Source: Nocardia shimofusensis NBRC 100134
Lineage (GTDB): Bacteria; Actinomycetota; Actinomycetes; Mycobacteriales; Mycobacteriaceae
Assembly: GCF_001613125.1 (NCBI RefSeq)
Contig: NZ_BDBT01000014.1
Location: 62,001-126,000 of the forward strand
Length of the DNA: 64,000 nt
Direction of reading: 5' to 3'
The notes under the pieces were generated by a model. That model was not told the DNA's origin, made no database searches, and saw only the letters and a program-made list of their open reading frames with translations. The translations under genes were made by a program, and so were the position numbers. Shown piece after piece: positions 9,175-18,742 of this stretch (the stretch's first letter is position 1; each line of letters opens with the position of its first letter).

Positions 9175-11024
9175 CGCGCGCCTCCTTCCGCGGCGGCGAC
9201 GGCGGGTTTCTCGGAGGTACCGTTCGCCTCACCGTTCGCCGCCTCACCGTTCGCCGCCTGACCGTTCGCCGCGTGACCGTTGTCCGAGCCGCCGGGTACC
9301 AGGCCGAGGTAGTAGTCCGCCTCGGTGGTCCCCGGCGCCATGGCGTGCGGCGGGGCCTGCATCCGCGGGGCGAGCGGAGCCAGCAGGCGGTCCTTCTCGT
9401 AGATCAGCCCGGCGCGGTTGTCGTCGGTCATCTCGTAGTCGTTGGTCATCGTCAGGGCGCGGGTCGGGCACGCCTCGATGCACAGACCGCAGCCGATGCA
9501 GCGCAGATAGTTGATCTGATACACCCGTCCGTAGCGTTCACCGGGTGAGAAGCGCTCGTCCTCGGTGTTGTCCGCGCCCTCGACGTAGATCGCGTCCGCC
9601 GGGCACGCCCATGCGCACAGCTCGCAGCCGATGCACTTCTCCAAACCGTCCGGATGCCGGTTCAATTGGTGCCTGCCGTGATAGCGCGGCGCGGTCGGCA
9701 CCTTCTCCTCGGGATAGAACTCGGTGTTGGGCTTCTTGAACATGGTCGCCGCGGTGACAGCGAACCCGGCCAGCGGCTCGAGCAGCCCACCCTTCGGGTC
9801 GATCCGGTGCGCGTCGGCGGGCATCGGCGGGGTCGGGAAGCCGAGGAACACCGCCCCCGACTCCGGTTCGTCCTCGGGCAAGGGCGCGGCGCCGGAACGC
9901 TTTCCGGCCCGCAGGAACCGGCCGATCATCGCCAGCGTGATCACCACACCCAGCACGACCTGCGCGGTGATCGCCCACTCGTAGCCCTCCGAACGCAGCA
10001 GCCGCGCGCCCGCCACGACCATCACCCACAGCAACGAGACCGGGATGAGCAATTGCCAGCCCAGACGCATGAACTGGTCGTAGCGCAGCCGGGGCAGCGT
10101 GCCGCGCAACCAGACGAACACGAACATGAAGGACCACAGCTTGACGGTGAACCACAGCAGGCCCCACCAGCCCGCGTCCGCGCCGTCGATCATGTTGAAC
10201 GGCCACGGCGCGCCCCAACCGCCCAGGAACAGGGTGGTCGCCAGCGCCGACACCGTGCCCATGTTCACGTACTCCGCGAGCATGAACATCGCGAACTTCA
10301 GTGAGGAGTACTCGGTGTGGAAGCCGCCGACGAGCTCGCCCTCGGCTTCGGGCAGGTCGAACGGCGCCCGGTTGGTCTCACCGACCATCGACACGCAGTA
10401 GATGAGGAACGAGGGCAGCAGCAGGAACACGAACCAGGTCGGATGCTGGGCGCCGACGATCCCGGAGGTTGCCATGGTGCCCGCGTGCAGGAACACCGCC
10501 GCGAAGCACAGCGCCATGGCGATCTCGTAGGAGATCACCTGCGCGGTGGAACGCAGGCCGCCCAGCAGCGGGTAGGTCGAGCCCGATGCCCAGCCGGCCA
10601 GCACGATGCCGTAGACGCCGACGGAGGTGATGGCCAGCACGTAGAGGACGCCGACGGGCATGTCGGTCAGCTGCAGCGCGGTGGTGTTGCCGGCGATCGA
10701 CACCTCACCGCCGAGCGGGATCACCGCGAACGCCATGAAGGCGGTGATCACCGAGATGATCGGCGCCAGAATGTAGATCGGTTTGTCCACGATGGCCGGC
10801 ACGAGATCTTCCTTGAACGCCATCTTCACGCCGTCGGCGACCGACTGCAGCGCACCGAAGGGACCCACCCGGTTCGGGCCGATCCGCATCTGCATGCGCG
10901 CCACGACCTTGCGTTCGGCGAGCACCGCGACCAGCGGGATCGCGATGACGAACACGAACACGAACACCGATTTGGCCAGTACCAGCCAGAACGGGTCGTG
11001 GCCGAACAGTGAGAGCTCAGGCAT
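9171..11024 (-). CDS. nuoHI: fused NADH-quinone oxidoreductase subunits H and I
   Basis: One uninterrupted frame of 617 residues encodes NuoH followed by NuoI. Residues 1 to about 390 are NuoH, the quinone-site membrane subunit: ERKVVARMQMRIGPNRVGPFG, VGETNRAPFDLPEAEGELVGG and about eight helices. From about residue 410 the sequence is NuoI, with the two [4Fe-4S] ligand sets CIGCELCAWACP (464-475) and CIGCGLCIEACP (509-520). In most bacteria these are separate genes. The junction, near GFPTPPMPADAHRIDPKGG, has an in-frame ATG at 9824 but no ribosome-binding site before it. Start ATG 11024 overlaps the nuoG stop by 8 bp. The C-terminus ends in an Ala/Asn/Gly repeat tail. Confidence 0.9.
   Translation of the reverse strand: MPELSLFGHDPFWLVLAKSVFVFVFVIAIPLVAVLAERKVVARMQMRIGPNRVGPFGALQSVADGVKMAFKEDLVPAIVDKPIYILAPIISVITAFMAFAVIPLGGEVSIAGNTTALQLTDMPVGVLYVLAITSVGVYGIVLAGWASGSTYPLLGGLRSTAQVISYEIAMALCFAAVFLHAGTMATSGIVGAQHPTWFVFLLLPSFLIYCVSMVGETNRAPFDLPEAEGELVGGFHTEYSSLKFAMFMLAEYVNMGTVSALATTLFLGGWGAPWPFNMIDGADAGWWGLLWFTVKLWSFMFVFVWLRGTLPRLRYDQFMRLGWQLLIPVSLLWVMVVAGARLLRSEGYEWAITAQVVLGVVITLAMIGRFLRAGKRSGAAPLPEDEPESGAVFLGFPTPPMPADAHRIDPKGGLLEPLAGFAVTAATMFKKPNTEFYPEEKVPTAPRYHGRHQLNRHPDGLEKCIGCELCAWACPADAIYVEGADNTEDERFSPGERYGRVYQINYLRCIGCGLCIEACPTRALTMTNDYEMTDDNRAGLIYEKDRLLAPLAPRMQAPPHAMAPGTTEADYYLGLVPGGSDNGHAANGQAANGEAANGEANGTSEKPAVAAAEGGAR
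9219..9275 (-). repeat. 15-bp coding tandem repeat in the NuoI tail
   Basis: Three 15-bp units (ACCGTTCGCCGCCTG type) and one 12-bp partial unit encode an ANGEA/ANGQA tail after the NuoI core. The tail is low-complexity, neutral to acidic, and has no counterpart in the NuoI fold, so it is probably a flexible extension. Confidence 0.75.
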
Positions 11025-13563
11025 GGTCGTCCTCCCGCACGGTCGTCTCACCCGGTGCGCTCTCCACCCGCCGCAGCCGCACCACGCTGCCCACCGCGAC
11101 GGCGAGTTGTTCGGTCAGCGCCGAACCGGGAGAGTTCATCGGCACCCACACCACCCGATCGGGCATGTCGGTGATCCGCAGCGGCAGGATGATCACCCCG
11201 CGCTCGCTCGCCGCCGCCACGAGATCACCGGTGGCCGCGCCGATCTCGTCGGCCGTCGCGGCGGACAGCCGCAGCACCGGCACGCGGGCCAGACCCGCGA
11301 GGTTCTCCTCGCCGTCCTGCATCCGACCGTTGTCCAGCAGCATCCGCCAGCTCGCCAACAACGCCGTGCCCGGTCCCGGACGCGTCGGCGGATGCGCGCG
11401 GTGCGCCGGTGGCGCGAGCGGTTGCCCGTCCCATACGCCGAGAGCGGTGAGTTCGGCCCGCGCCGCCGCCGGATCGGGCAGGCCGAGCGACGAACCCATG
11501 GCGGCGGACAGAGCGTGCAGTACCCGCAGATCCGACAGCGGTGCGGCGGTGCGCAGGACCGTCGAATCACCGAGTACGGTGTCGAACGATCGCGCCCGGC
11601 CCTCCCAGGTGCGGAACGTGCCCGCTTTCCCGGTCACCGAGGCCACCGGGAACACGACATCGGCGCGATCGGTGACCTCGCTGTGGCGCAGTTCCAGACT
11701 CACCACGAACGGCGCCCGCTCGAGCGCGGCCAGCGCCGCCGCTGGATCCGGCAGGTCGGCCGGTTCGACACCGCCGACGACGAGCGCGCCGAGCCGCGGT
11801 GCGGCGTCGAGAATGCCCGTGGTGTCGCGACCGGCCGCGGTGGGCAGTTCGCCGCACCGCCACACCGCGTCGACCTGCTCGCGTGCCCGCGCATCACAGA
11901 CCGGGCGACCGCCCGGCAGCAGCCCCGGCAAAGCGCCGGCTTCGATCGCGCCGCGCTCACCCGCCCGCCGCGGCACCCACACCAGGGTGGCCCCGGTCTC
12001 CTCGGCCAGCCGCACCGCCGCCGACAGCGCTCCGGGCACGGTCGCCAGGCGCTCGCCGGCCATGATCACCGCACCGGGCTCGCGCAGCAGCCGTCCGGCG
12101 CCGCGCAGGGTCTCGACGTCGATCCCCGAGACCGACAGGCCGGACGCGGCGTCGACGGTCGGCGGGGCGGTGATGTTCGGCGGGGCGCCGGCGTCGAGTA
12201 GTGCGTCGAGCAGGTGCGGTTCCCCACCGGGCGCGGTCGCCAGCAACGTGCCCGACATCCGTTCCAGACCGCGCGAGGCGTACGGCGCCAGCGAGAACAC
12301 CGGAAGCCCGTGGCGGCGTGCGGCTTTGCGCAACCGCAGGTAGACGATGGGGGATTCCTCTTCGGGCTCGAAGCCGGCCAGCAGCACAATCGGCGCGCGT
12401 TCGAGCCTGTCGTAATCGACCGTGATGCCTTGCCCGGCGACACGAGCGGCCAAGAAGTCGGCCTCTTCGAGCGAATGCGGCCTGGCGCGGAAGTCGATGT
12501 CGTTGGTGGTCAGGACGGTACGGGCGAACTTGGCGTAGGCGTAGGCGTCCTCCTCGGTGACCCGCCCGCCGACCAGCACACCCGCATTGCCGCGTGCGCC
12601 GCTGAGGCCACGCGCGGCGGCCGCGAGCGCTTCCGACCACGACACCGGGTGCAGTTCACCGTCGTCGCCGCGCAGCAGCGGGGCGGTGATCCGGTCGCGC
12701 AGACCGGCGTAGGTGAACGCCCAGCGGCCCTTGTCGCAGTTCCATTCCTCGTTGACGGCGGGATCGTCACCGGCCAACCGGCGCAGTACTTTTCCGCGCC
12801 GGTGGTCGGTGCGTTGCGCGCACCCGGAGGCGCAGTGCTCGCACACGCTCGGCGAGGACACCAGGTCGAACGGGCGGGCCCGGAACCGGTAGCTGGTCCC
12901 GGTGAGCGCGCCGACCGGGCAGATCTGCACGGTGTTGCCGGAGAAATACGACTCGAACGGCTGCGCCTGAGCGGTGCCGACCTGCTCGAGCGCGCCGCGG
13001 TCCATCAACTCGATGAACGGATCACCGGCCACCTGCTGGGAGAACCTGGTGCAGCGGGCGCACAGCACACAGCGTTCCCGGTCCAGCAGTACCGCACTCG
13101 ACAGCGGAATCGGTTTGGGATAGGTGCGTTTGACGCCCTCGAAACGCGATTCCGGGCGGCCGGTGGACATCGCCTGGTTCTGCAGCGGGCACTCGCCGCC
13201 CTTGTCGCACACCGGACAGTCGAGCGGGTGATTGATCAGCAGCAACTCCATCACGCCCTGCTGCGCGCGTTCGGCGGCCGGGGAACTCAGCTGGGTGTGC
13301 ACGATCATGCCCTCGGCGACGGTCTGCGTGCAGGAGGCGACCGGCTTGCGCTGGCCCTCCACCTCGACCAGGCACTGGCGGCAGGCGCCCACCGGTTCGA
13401 GCAAGGGGTGATCACAGAATCGGGGGATCTGGATGCCGATCAGCTCGGCCGCGCGGATCACCAGGGTTCCCGCGGGCACCCCGACCTCGACCCCGTCGAT
13501 GACGACGGTCACCAGATCGGCCGGTACCAGGCCACTGGCGTTGCTGCTGACGGTGGCGGTCAT
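11017..13563 (-). CDS. nuoG: NADH-quinone oxidoreductase subunit G
   Basis: The 848-residue iron-sulfur subunit belongs to the NADH-oxidising arm. N-terminal [2Fe-2S] ligands lie in CDHPLLEPVGACRQC. His and Cys ligands follow in HPLDCPVCDKGGECPLQ, then CVLCARC and CPVGAL. The CEHCASGC set plus a downstream Cys in EEWNCDKGR matches the extra N7 cluster found in some bacteria. The rest is a molybdopterin-oxidoreductase-like domain that is catalytically inactive in complex I. The start ATG 13563 overlaps the nuoF stop (ATGA). An upstream-extended frame to 13845 is only nuoF read in another frame. Confidence 0.95.
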   Translation of the reverse strand: MTATVSSNASGLVPADLVTVVIDGVEVGVPAGTLVIRAAELIGIQIPRFCDHPLLEPVGACRQCLVEVEGQRKPVASCTQTVAEGMIVHTQLSSPAAERAQQGVMELLLINHPLDCPVCDKGGECPLQNQAMSTGRPESRFEGVKRTYPKPIPLSSAVLLDRERCVLCARCTRFSQQVAGDPFIELMDRGALEQVGTAQAQPFESYFSGNTVQICPVGALTGTSYRFRARPFDLVSSPSVCEHCASGCAQRTDHRRGKVLRRLAGDDPAVNEEWNCDKGRWAFTYAGLRDRITAPLLRGDDGELHPVSWSEALAAAARGLSGARGNAGVLVGGRVTEEDAYAYAKFARTVLTTNDIDFRARPHSLEEADFLAARVAGQGITVDYDRLERAPIVLLAGFEPEEESPIVYLRLRKAARRHGLPVFSLAPYASRGLERMSGTLLATAPGGEPHLLDALLDAGAPPNITAPPTVDAASGLSVSGIDVETLRGAGRLLREPGAVIMAGERLATVPGALSAAVRLAEETGATLVWVPRRAGERGAIEAGALPGLLPGGRPVCDARAREQVDAVWRCGELPTAAGRDTTGILDAAPRLGALVVGGVEPADLPDPAAALAALERAPFVVSLELRHSEVTDRADVVFPVASVTGKAGTFRTWEGRARSFDTVLGDSTVLRTAAPLSDLRVLHALSAAMGSSLGLPDPAAARAELTALGVWDGQPLAPPAHRAHPPTRPGPGTALLASWRMLLDNGRMQDGEENLAGLARVPVLRLSAATADEIGAATGDLVAAASERGVIILPLRITDMPDRVVWVPMNSPGSALTEQLAVAVGSVVRLRRVESAPGETTVREDDHA

Positions 13564-14885
13564 CGCACCTCTCCTGCCTCGGCCCACGCCGTGGCGCGCG
13601 CGGGATCGAACGGACATCCCGCACCGTCCAGATGCGCGGCGTACTCCTCGCGGAAGTACTTCAGCGAGGACATGATCGGGCTGGCCGCGCCGTCGCCGAG
13701 CGCGCAGAACGATTTGCCCAGCACGCTGTCGCTGACGTCGAGCAACTTCTCCAGGTCGGCCGCGACGCCCTCGCCGTTCTCGACGCGCCGCATCAGCTGG
13801 ACCAGCCAGTAGGTGCCCTCCCGGCAGGGCGTGCACTTGCCACACGACTCGTGGGCGTAGAACTCCGTCCAGCGCAGCACCGCCCGCACCACGCAGGTGG
13901 TCTCGTCGAAGATCTGCAGCGCCTTGGTGCCCAGCATGGAACCGGCCGCCGCCACGCCCTCGTAGTCCAGCGGCACGTCCAGGTGTTCGTCGGTGAACAG
14001 TGGGGTCGACGATCCGCCCGGCGTCCAGAACTTGATCCGGTGCCCGGCGCGCACTCCGCCCGCGTAGTCGAGCAACTCCCGCAAGGTGATCCCCAGCGGC
14101 GCCTCGTACTGGCCGGGGCGGGCGACATGCCCGGACAGCGAATAGAGGGTGAAACCGGGGGACTTCTCGCTGCCCATCGACCGGAACCAGTCGGTGCCGT
14201 TGGCGATGATGGCCGGCACGCTGGCGATGGACTCGACATTGTTGACCACGGTCGGGCAGGCGTAGAGACCGGCCACAGCGGGGAACGGCGGGCGCAGCCG
14301 AGGCTGGCCGCGCCTGCCTTCGAGCGAATCCAGCAGCGCGGTCTCCTCGCCGCAGATGTAGGCGCCCGCGCCCACGTGCACGATGAGTTCCAGATCGAAA
14401 CCGGAGCCGAGGATGTCACGTCCGAGCAGGCCCGTGGCATAGGCCTGGTCGACCGCGGCGCGCAGGCGGCGCAACACCGGGACGACCTCACCGCGCAGAT
14501 AGATGAAGGCGGTGTTCGCGCGGATGGCGTAGGCCGCGATGATGACGCCCTCCACCAGGGTGTGCGGGGTGGCGAGCATGAGCGGAATGTCTTTGCAGGT
14601 GCCCGGTTCGGACTCGTCGGCGTTGACCACCAGGTAGTGCGGTGCGGTGACGCCGTCCGGGCCGGGGCCCTGCGGGATGAATCCCCATTTCAGGCCGGTG
14701 GGGAAGCCCGCGCCGCCGCGACCGCGCAGCCCCGCGTCCTTGACGGTCTGGATGACCTCGTCGGGATCCATCCGCAAGGCCTTGCGGAGCGCACCGTAGC
14801 CGTCGCGGCTCAGATAGCTCTCCAGGGTCCATGCGTTCGGATCGTCCCAGTGCGCGCTCAGCACGGGGGCCAGCGGCGTGCTCAT
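13560..14885 (-). CDS. nuoF: NADH-quinone oxidoreductase subunit F
   Basis: This is the NADH- and FMN-binding catalytic subunit, 441 residues. The glycine-rich NADH site is GLRGRGGAGFPTGLKW. FMN-loop residues appear in NADESEPGTCKD and GAGAYICGEETALLDSLEG. The [4Fe-4S] cluster N3 ligands are in SCGKCTPCREG with the fourth Cys in KSFCALGDGA. It overlaps nuoE and nuoG by 4 bp each. Confidence 0.96.
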   Translation of the reverse strand: MSTPLAPVLSAHWDDPNAWTLESYLSRDGYGALRKALRMDPDEVIQTVKDAGLRGRGGAGFPTGLKWGFIPQGPGPDGVTAPHYLVVNADESEPGTCKDIPLMLATPHTLVEGVIIAAYAIRANTAFIYLRGEVVPVLRRLRAAVDQAYATGLLGRDILGSGFDLELIVHVGAGAYICGEETALLDSLEGRRGQPRLRPPFPAVAGLYACPTVVNNVESIASVPAIIANGTDWFRSMGSEKSPGFTLYSLSGHVARPGQYEAPLGITLRELLDYAGGVRAGHRIKFWTPGGSSTPLFTDEHLDVPLDYEGVAAAGSMLGTKALQIFDETTCVVRAVLRWTEFYAHESCGKCTPCREGTYWLVQLMRRVENGEGVAADLEKLLDVSDSVLGKSFCALGDGAASPIMSSLKYFREEYAAHLDGAGCPFDPARATAWAEAGEVR

Positions 14886-15622
14886 CGCGATTCCTCCGAG
14901 TCCGGTCGCGGGGCATCCGGTCGTGGGGCGTTCATCCCACGCTCACGCGCCACCTCGAACCCGGCCAGGGTCGCCGCACCCGCCTCGCCGTCGAGGACGC
15001 CGGGACGCTCGTCGCGGAAACCGGCCAGGATGCGGGCGGTTTCCCGGAAGGTGCACAGCGGCGCGCCGCGACTGGGCCGGACCTGATCGCCCGAGCGCAG
15101 CGCGTCGACCAGCGCGCGCGCCGACTCCGGGGTCTGGTTGTCGAAGAACTCCCAGTTGACCATCACCACCGGCGCGTAATCGCAGGCTGCGTTGCATTCG
15201 ATGTGCTCGAGGGTGACCGCGCCGTCGGCGGTGGTCTCACCGGGCGCGACTCCGAGATGTTCGGTCAGGTCCGCCAGGATGGCGTCGCCGCCCAGCACCG
15301 CGCACAGCGTGTTCGTGCACACGCCGACGTGGTAGTCGCCGGTCGGGGTGCGCCGGTACATCGAGTAGAAGGTGGCCACCGCGGTCACCTCCGCACCGGT
15401 CAGACCCAGTTGCGCGGCGCAGAATTCGATGCCGGTGCCGGTGACATACCCGTCCTGCGACTGCACCAGGTGCAGCAGCGGCAGCAGCGCCGAGCGCGGA
15501 TGCGGGTACCGGGCGATGATCTCCTTGGCGTCGAGCTCGAGGCGTTGGCGCACGGCCGGCGGGTAGGGTTCGGGCCGCGTACTCAGTGGCAGGAGAATCG
15601 GTTCGGACTGTCGGTCGCTCAT
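14882..15622 (-). CDS. nuoE: NADH-quinone oxidoreductase subunit E
   Basis: The thioredoxin-fold [2Fe-2S] subunit has 246 residues. Cluster N1a ligands are CTNTLC and CNAAC in the usual C-x4-C and C-x3-C spacing. The C-terminus extends about 60 residues past the core, with a repeated APRPDAPRPD segment, compared with about 166 residues in E. coli. Start ATG 15622 overlaps the nuoD stop by 4 bp. The longer frame to 16135 is nuoD read in another frame. Confidence 0.95.
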   Translation of the reverse strand: MSDRQSEPILLPLSTRPEPYPPAVRQRLELDAKEIIARYPHPRSALLPLLHLVQSQDGYVTGTGIEFCAAQLGLTGAEVTAVATFYSMYRRTPTGDYHVGVCTNTLCAVLGGDAILADLTEHLGVAPGETTADGAVTLEHIECNAACDYAPVVMVNWEFFDNQTPESARALVDALRSGDQVRPSRGAPLCTFRETARILAGFRDERPGVLDGEAGAATLAGFEVARERGMNAPRPDAPRPDSEESR

Positions 15623-16983
15623 CGGTCGACACCACCCATCACCGGGTCGATGCTCGCGACCGCGGCGATCACGTCGGCGACCATGCCGCCCTCGCACATC
15701 GCCGCCACCGCTTGCAGATTCGTGAACGAAGGGTCGCGATAGTGCACCCGATAGGGCCGGGTGCCGCCGTCGCTGACCATGTGCACCCCGAGCTCGCCGC
15801 GCGGGGACTCCACCGCCACGTACACCTGGCCGGGTGGCACCCGGATGCCTTCGGTGACCAGTTTGAAGTGGTGGATCAGGCCCTCCATCGACGTGCCCAT
15901 GATGCGGCCGATGTGGGCGGGGGAGTTGCCGAGACCGTCGGCGCCGAGGGTGAGGTCGGCCGGCCAGGCGATCTTCTTGTCGTCGACCATCACCGGGCCG
16001 GGACGCAGCCGGTCCAGGCACTGCTCGACGATCTTCAGCGACTCCTTCATCTCCTCGACGCGGATCAGATAGCGGCCGTAGCAGTCGCATCCGGTGGTGA
16101 CGGGGATGTCGAACTCGTAGTTCTCGTAACCGCAATACGGCTGGGACTTGCGCAGGTCGTGCGGCAATCCGGTGGAGCGCAGCACCGGTCCGGTGATGCC
16201 CAGCGCCATGCAGCCGGTGAGGTCGAGGTAGCCGATGTCCTGGGTGCGGGCCTTGAAGATCGGGTTCTCGGTGAGCAGATGCTCCATGTCGCGCAACCGC
16301 TCGGGCATGAGATCGAGCAGTTCGCGCACCTTGGTGACGCCGTCGTCGGGCAGATCCTGGGCCAGGCCGCCGGGACGGATGTAGGCGTGGTTCATCCGCA
16401 GGCCGGTGATGATCTCGAAGACGTCGAGGATCAGTTCGCGCTCACGGAAACCGAACAGCATCGGGGTCAGTGCGCCCAGCTCCATGCCGCCGGTGGCCAG
16501 GGCGACCATGTGCGAGGAGATCCGGTTGAGCTCCATCAGCAGTACCCGGATGACGCTGGCGCGTTCGGGGATCTGCTCGGTGATGCCGAGCAGGCGTTCC
16601 ACCCCGAGGCAATAGGCGGTCTCGTTGTAGAACGGCGAGAGGTAGTCCATGCGGGTCACGAAGGTGACGCCCTGGGTCCAGTTGCGGAACTCGAGGTTCT
16701 TCTCGATGCCGGTGTGCAGGTAGCCGATGCCGCAGCGGGCCTCCACCACCGTCTCGCCCTCGATCTCGAGGATCAGCCGCAGCACTCCGTGCGTGGAGGG
16801 ATGCTGCGGGCCCATGTTGACGACGATGCGTTCTTCGCGGGCGTCGCCGAGGGTTTCGGCGACGGTGTCCCAGTCCCGGCCGGAGACGGTGACGACGGTT
16901 TCGCCGCGTTCGGTGTCGGGATCGGTCGGTTGTGTCGGCCCCGGTGCGCGGTGGCGGCCGGGCCGGGTGTCGGTGTCCTTCAC
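15619..16983 (-). CDS. nuoD: NADH-quinone oxidoreductase subunit D
   Basis: The 454-residue quinone-site subunit of the peripheral arm is related to the large subunit of [NiFe] hydrogenases. Conserved segments include NMGPQHPSTHGVLRL (loop residues at the quinone site), the following GYLHTGIEKN, and ESPRGELGVHMVSDG. The GTG at 16983 overlaps the nuoC TAG by one base (TAGTG) and has GGAGGG about 12 nt upstream, which sets the start. The roughly 55-residue N-terminal lead before the core is Pro/Thr/Arg-rich. Confidence 0.95.
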   Translation of the reverse strand: MKDTDTRPGRHRAPGPTQPTDPDTERGETVVTVSGRDWDTVAETLGDAREERIVVNMGPQHPSTHGVLRLILEIEGETVVEARCGIGYLHTGIEKNLEFRNWTQGVTFVTRMDYLSPFYNETAYCLGVERLLGITEQIPERASVIRVLLMELNRISSHMVALATGGMELGALTPMLFGFRERELILDVFEIITGLRMNHAYIRPGGLAQDLPDDGVTKVRELLDLMPERLRDMEHLLTENPIFKARTQDIGYLDLTGCMALGITGPVLRSTGLPHDLRKSQPYCGYENYEFDIPVTTGCDCYGRYLIRVEEMKESLKIVEQCLDRLRPGPVMVDDKKIAWPADLTLGADGLGNSPAHIGRIMGTSMEGLIHHFKLVTEGIRVPPGQVYVAVESPRGELGVHMVSDGGTRPYRVHYRDPSFTNLQAVAAMCEGGMVADVIAAVASIDPVMGGVDR

Positions 16984-17762
16984 TAGCTGTACGCCCTCCG
17001 CTCGTCGGGCGGCGGGATGCGCGCGCCCTTGTATTCGACCGGGATCCCGCCGAGCGGGTAGTCCTTGCGCTGGGGGTGACCACGCCAGTCGTCGGGCATG
17101 GTGATGCGGGTCAGCGACGGATGACCGTCGAAGACGATGCCGAAGAAGTCGTAGGTCTCGCGCTCGTGCCAGTCGGTCGTCGGATACACCGGGAACAGCG
17201 AGGGGATGTGCGGGTCGGCGTCCGGTGCGCAGGCTTCCACGCGCAGGGTGCGATTGTGGGTGATCGAGCGCAGCTGATAGACCGCGTGCAGTTCGCGGCC
17301 GGTGTCCTCGGGATAGTGCACGCCGTTCACGCCGAGACACAGCTCGAACCGCAACGCGGGATCGTCGCGCAGGGCACGGGCGACGGGCTCGAGGTGCTCG
17401 CGGCGCACGTGCAGGGTCAGTTCGCCGCGGAACACCACGATCTTCTCCACCGCCTCGGCGAAGCCGGTCCCGTTCCCGCCGAGCGCGGTGGTCAGCGCGT
17501 CGACGACCTCGTCGAAGTAGCCGCCGTAGGGCGGCGGGGTGCTGCCGGGCAGCAGGACCGGCCGGACCAGGCGTCCGTAGCCGGAGGTGTCGCCGGTGTC
17601 GCGGCTGCCGAACATGCCGCGTCGGACGCCGATCACGTCCGCGCCTCGCGCCTCCGATTCCGTTGGCGGAACGGTCGATTCGGGACCTACCCCGGGATCG
17701 GGGATGTTCGTGTCGGCCCCGGGGTTTTCGGAGCTGGTGTTGTCGGGGACGTCGAAGGTCAT
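16983..17762 (-). CDS. nuoC: NADH-quinone oxidoreductase subunit C
   Basis: This 259-residue complex I 30 kDa-type subunit contains the signature WHERETYDFFGIVFDGHP followed by DDWRGHPQRKDYPLGG. The first 60 residues are acidic and Pro/Thr-rich, as in mycobacterial NuoC. It is a separate gene and not fused to NuoD as in E. coli. Start ATG 17762 overlaps the nuoB stop by 4 bp. Confidence 0.95.
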   Translation of the reverse strand: MTFDVPDNTSSENPGADTNIPDPGVGPESTVPPTESEARGADVIGVRRGMFGSRDTGDTSGYGRLVRPVLLPGSTPPPYGGYFDEVVDALTTALGGNGTGFAEAVEKIVVFRGELTLHVRREHLEPVARALRDDPALRFELCLGVNGVHYPEDTGRELHAVYQLRSITHNRTLRVEACAPDADPHIPSLFPVYPTTDWHERETYDFFGIVFDGHPSLTRITMPDDWRGHPQRKDYPLGGIPVEYKGARIPPPDERRAYS

Positions 17763-18313
17763 CGCAGCAGCCCCTCCATGCGGATGGTCGGCGGGGCGGC
17801 GAGGGCGGCCTGCTCGGCGGCGCGCACCGCCTCCTCCCGGTTCACGCCGAACGGGGTGTGCGCGATCTTCTCGTGCAGTGCCAGGATCGCGTTGAGCAGC
17901 ATCTCCGGGCGCGGCGGGCAGCCCGGCAGATAGATGTCGACCGGGACCACATGATCGACGCCCTGCACCACCGCGTAGTTGTTGAACATGCCGCCGGAGG
18001 AGGCGCATACGCCCATGGCGAGCACCCATTTCGGCTCGGCCATCTGGTCGTAGACCTGGCGCAGTACCGGCGCCATCTTCTGGCTCACCCGCCCGGCCAC
18101 GATCATCAGATCGGCCTGGCGGGGCGAGGCGCGGAACGCCTCCATGCCGAACCGTGCGAGGTCGTAACGGCCGGCGCCGGTGGCCATCATCTCGATGGCG
18201 CAGCAGGCCAGGCCGAAGGTGGCGGGCCAGAGCGAGCCCTTGCGTAGGTATCCGGCGAAATCCTCTACCGTGCTCAGCAGGAATCCGCTGGGCAGTTTGT
18301 CCTCGAGACCCAT
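17759..18313 (-). CDS. nuoB: NADH-quinone oxidoreductase subunit B
   Basis: The 184-residue subunit carries cluster N2, the last redox centre before quinone. The tandem Cys pair is in GLACCAIEMM, with further ligands in GVCASSGGMF and LPGCPPRPE. It starts at ATG 18313, 48 bp after nuoA. Confidence 0.96.
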   Translation of the reverse strand: MGLEDKLPSGFLLSTVEDFAGYLRKGSLWPATFGLACCAIEMMATGAGRYDLARFGMEAFRASPRQADLMIVAGRVSQKMAPVLRQVYDQMAEPKWVLAMGVCASSGGMFNNYAVVQGVDHVVPVDIYLPGCPPRPEMLLNAILALHEKIAHTPFGVNREEAVRAAEQAALAAPPTIRMEGLLR

Positions 18314-18361
18314 ATCCGACTGACACTCACTTCCACTGTGCGGGCGAAACTCCGGCGGCGA

Positions 18362-18742
18362 TCAGTCCCAGCTGAGCCCGCCGCGACGCCATTCGTAGGC
18401 GTAGGCGATCGAGACGTTGACGATGAACAACGACATGGCGGCGAGACCGAACAGACCCAGCGCGTCGAAATGCACGGCCCACGGGTAGAGGAACACGATC
18501 TCGATGTCGAAGATGATGAACAGCATCGCGGTCAGGTAGTACTTCACCGGAAATCGTTGTCCGGCAGCATTGCCCGGCCCACCCGCCACCGCGTGCGGAG
18601 TCGGTTCGATGCCGCATTCGTAGGCTTCCAGCTTGGCCCGGTTGTAACGCTTGGGGCCGAGCAGCGCCGAGAGCAGGATCGAGAAGATAGCGAATGCCGC
18701 GGCCAGCGCGCCGAGGACGAGGGTGGGCGTTTCCAGGTTCAC
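18362..18742 (-). CDS. nuoA: NADH-quinone oxidoreductase subunit A
   Basis: This is the first gene of the operon, 126 residues with three transmembrane helices. The conserved loop with YECGIEP and the helix FIIFDIEIVFLYPWA (paired acidic residues) are present. The start is GTG 18742, with AAGGAGGGG about 8 nt upstream. The promoter should lie in the 337-bp gap upstream. Confidence 0.96.
   Translation of the reverse strand: MNLETPTLVLGALAAAFAIFSILLSALLGPKRYNRAKLEAYECGIEPTPHAVAGGPGNAAGQRFPVKYYLTAMLFIIFDIEIVFLYPWAVHFDALGLFGLAAMSLFIVNVSIAYAYEWRRGGLSWD

Noticed and set aside
9820..9826. Separate nuoI start at ATG 9824
   Set aside because: No ribosome-binding site precedes it and the frame is continuous with nuoH, so two separate products are not supported by the sequence.
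12214..13812. Long open frame on the plus strand opposite nuoG
   Set aside because: It is an antisense shadow created by GC-rich codon bias; the composition is Arg/Gly/His-rich without any motif and nuoG is certain.
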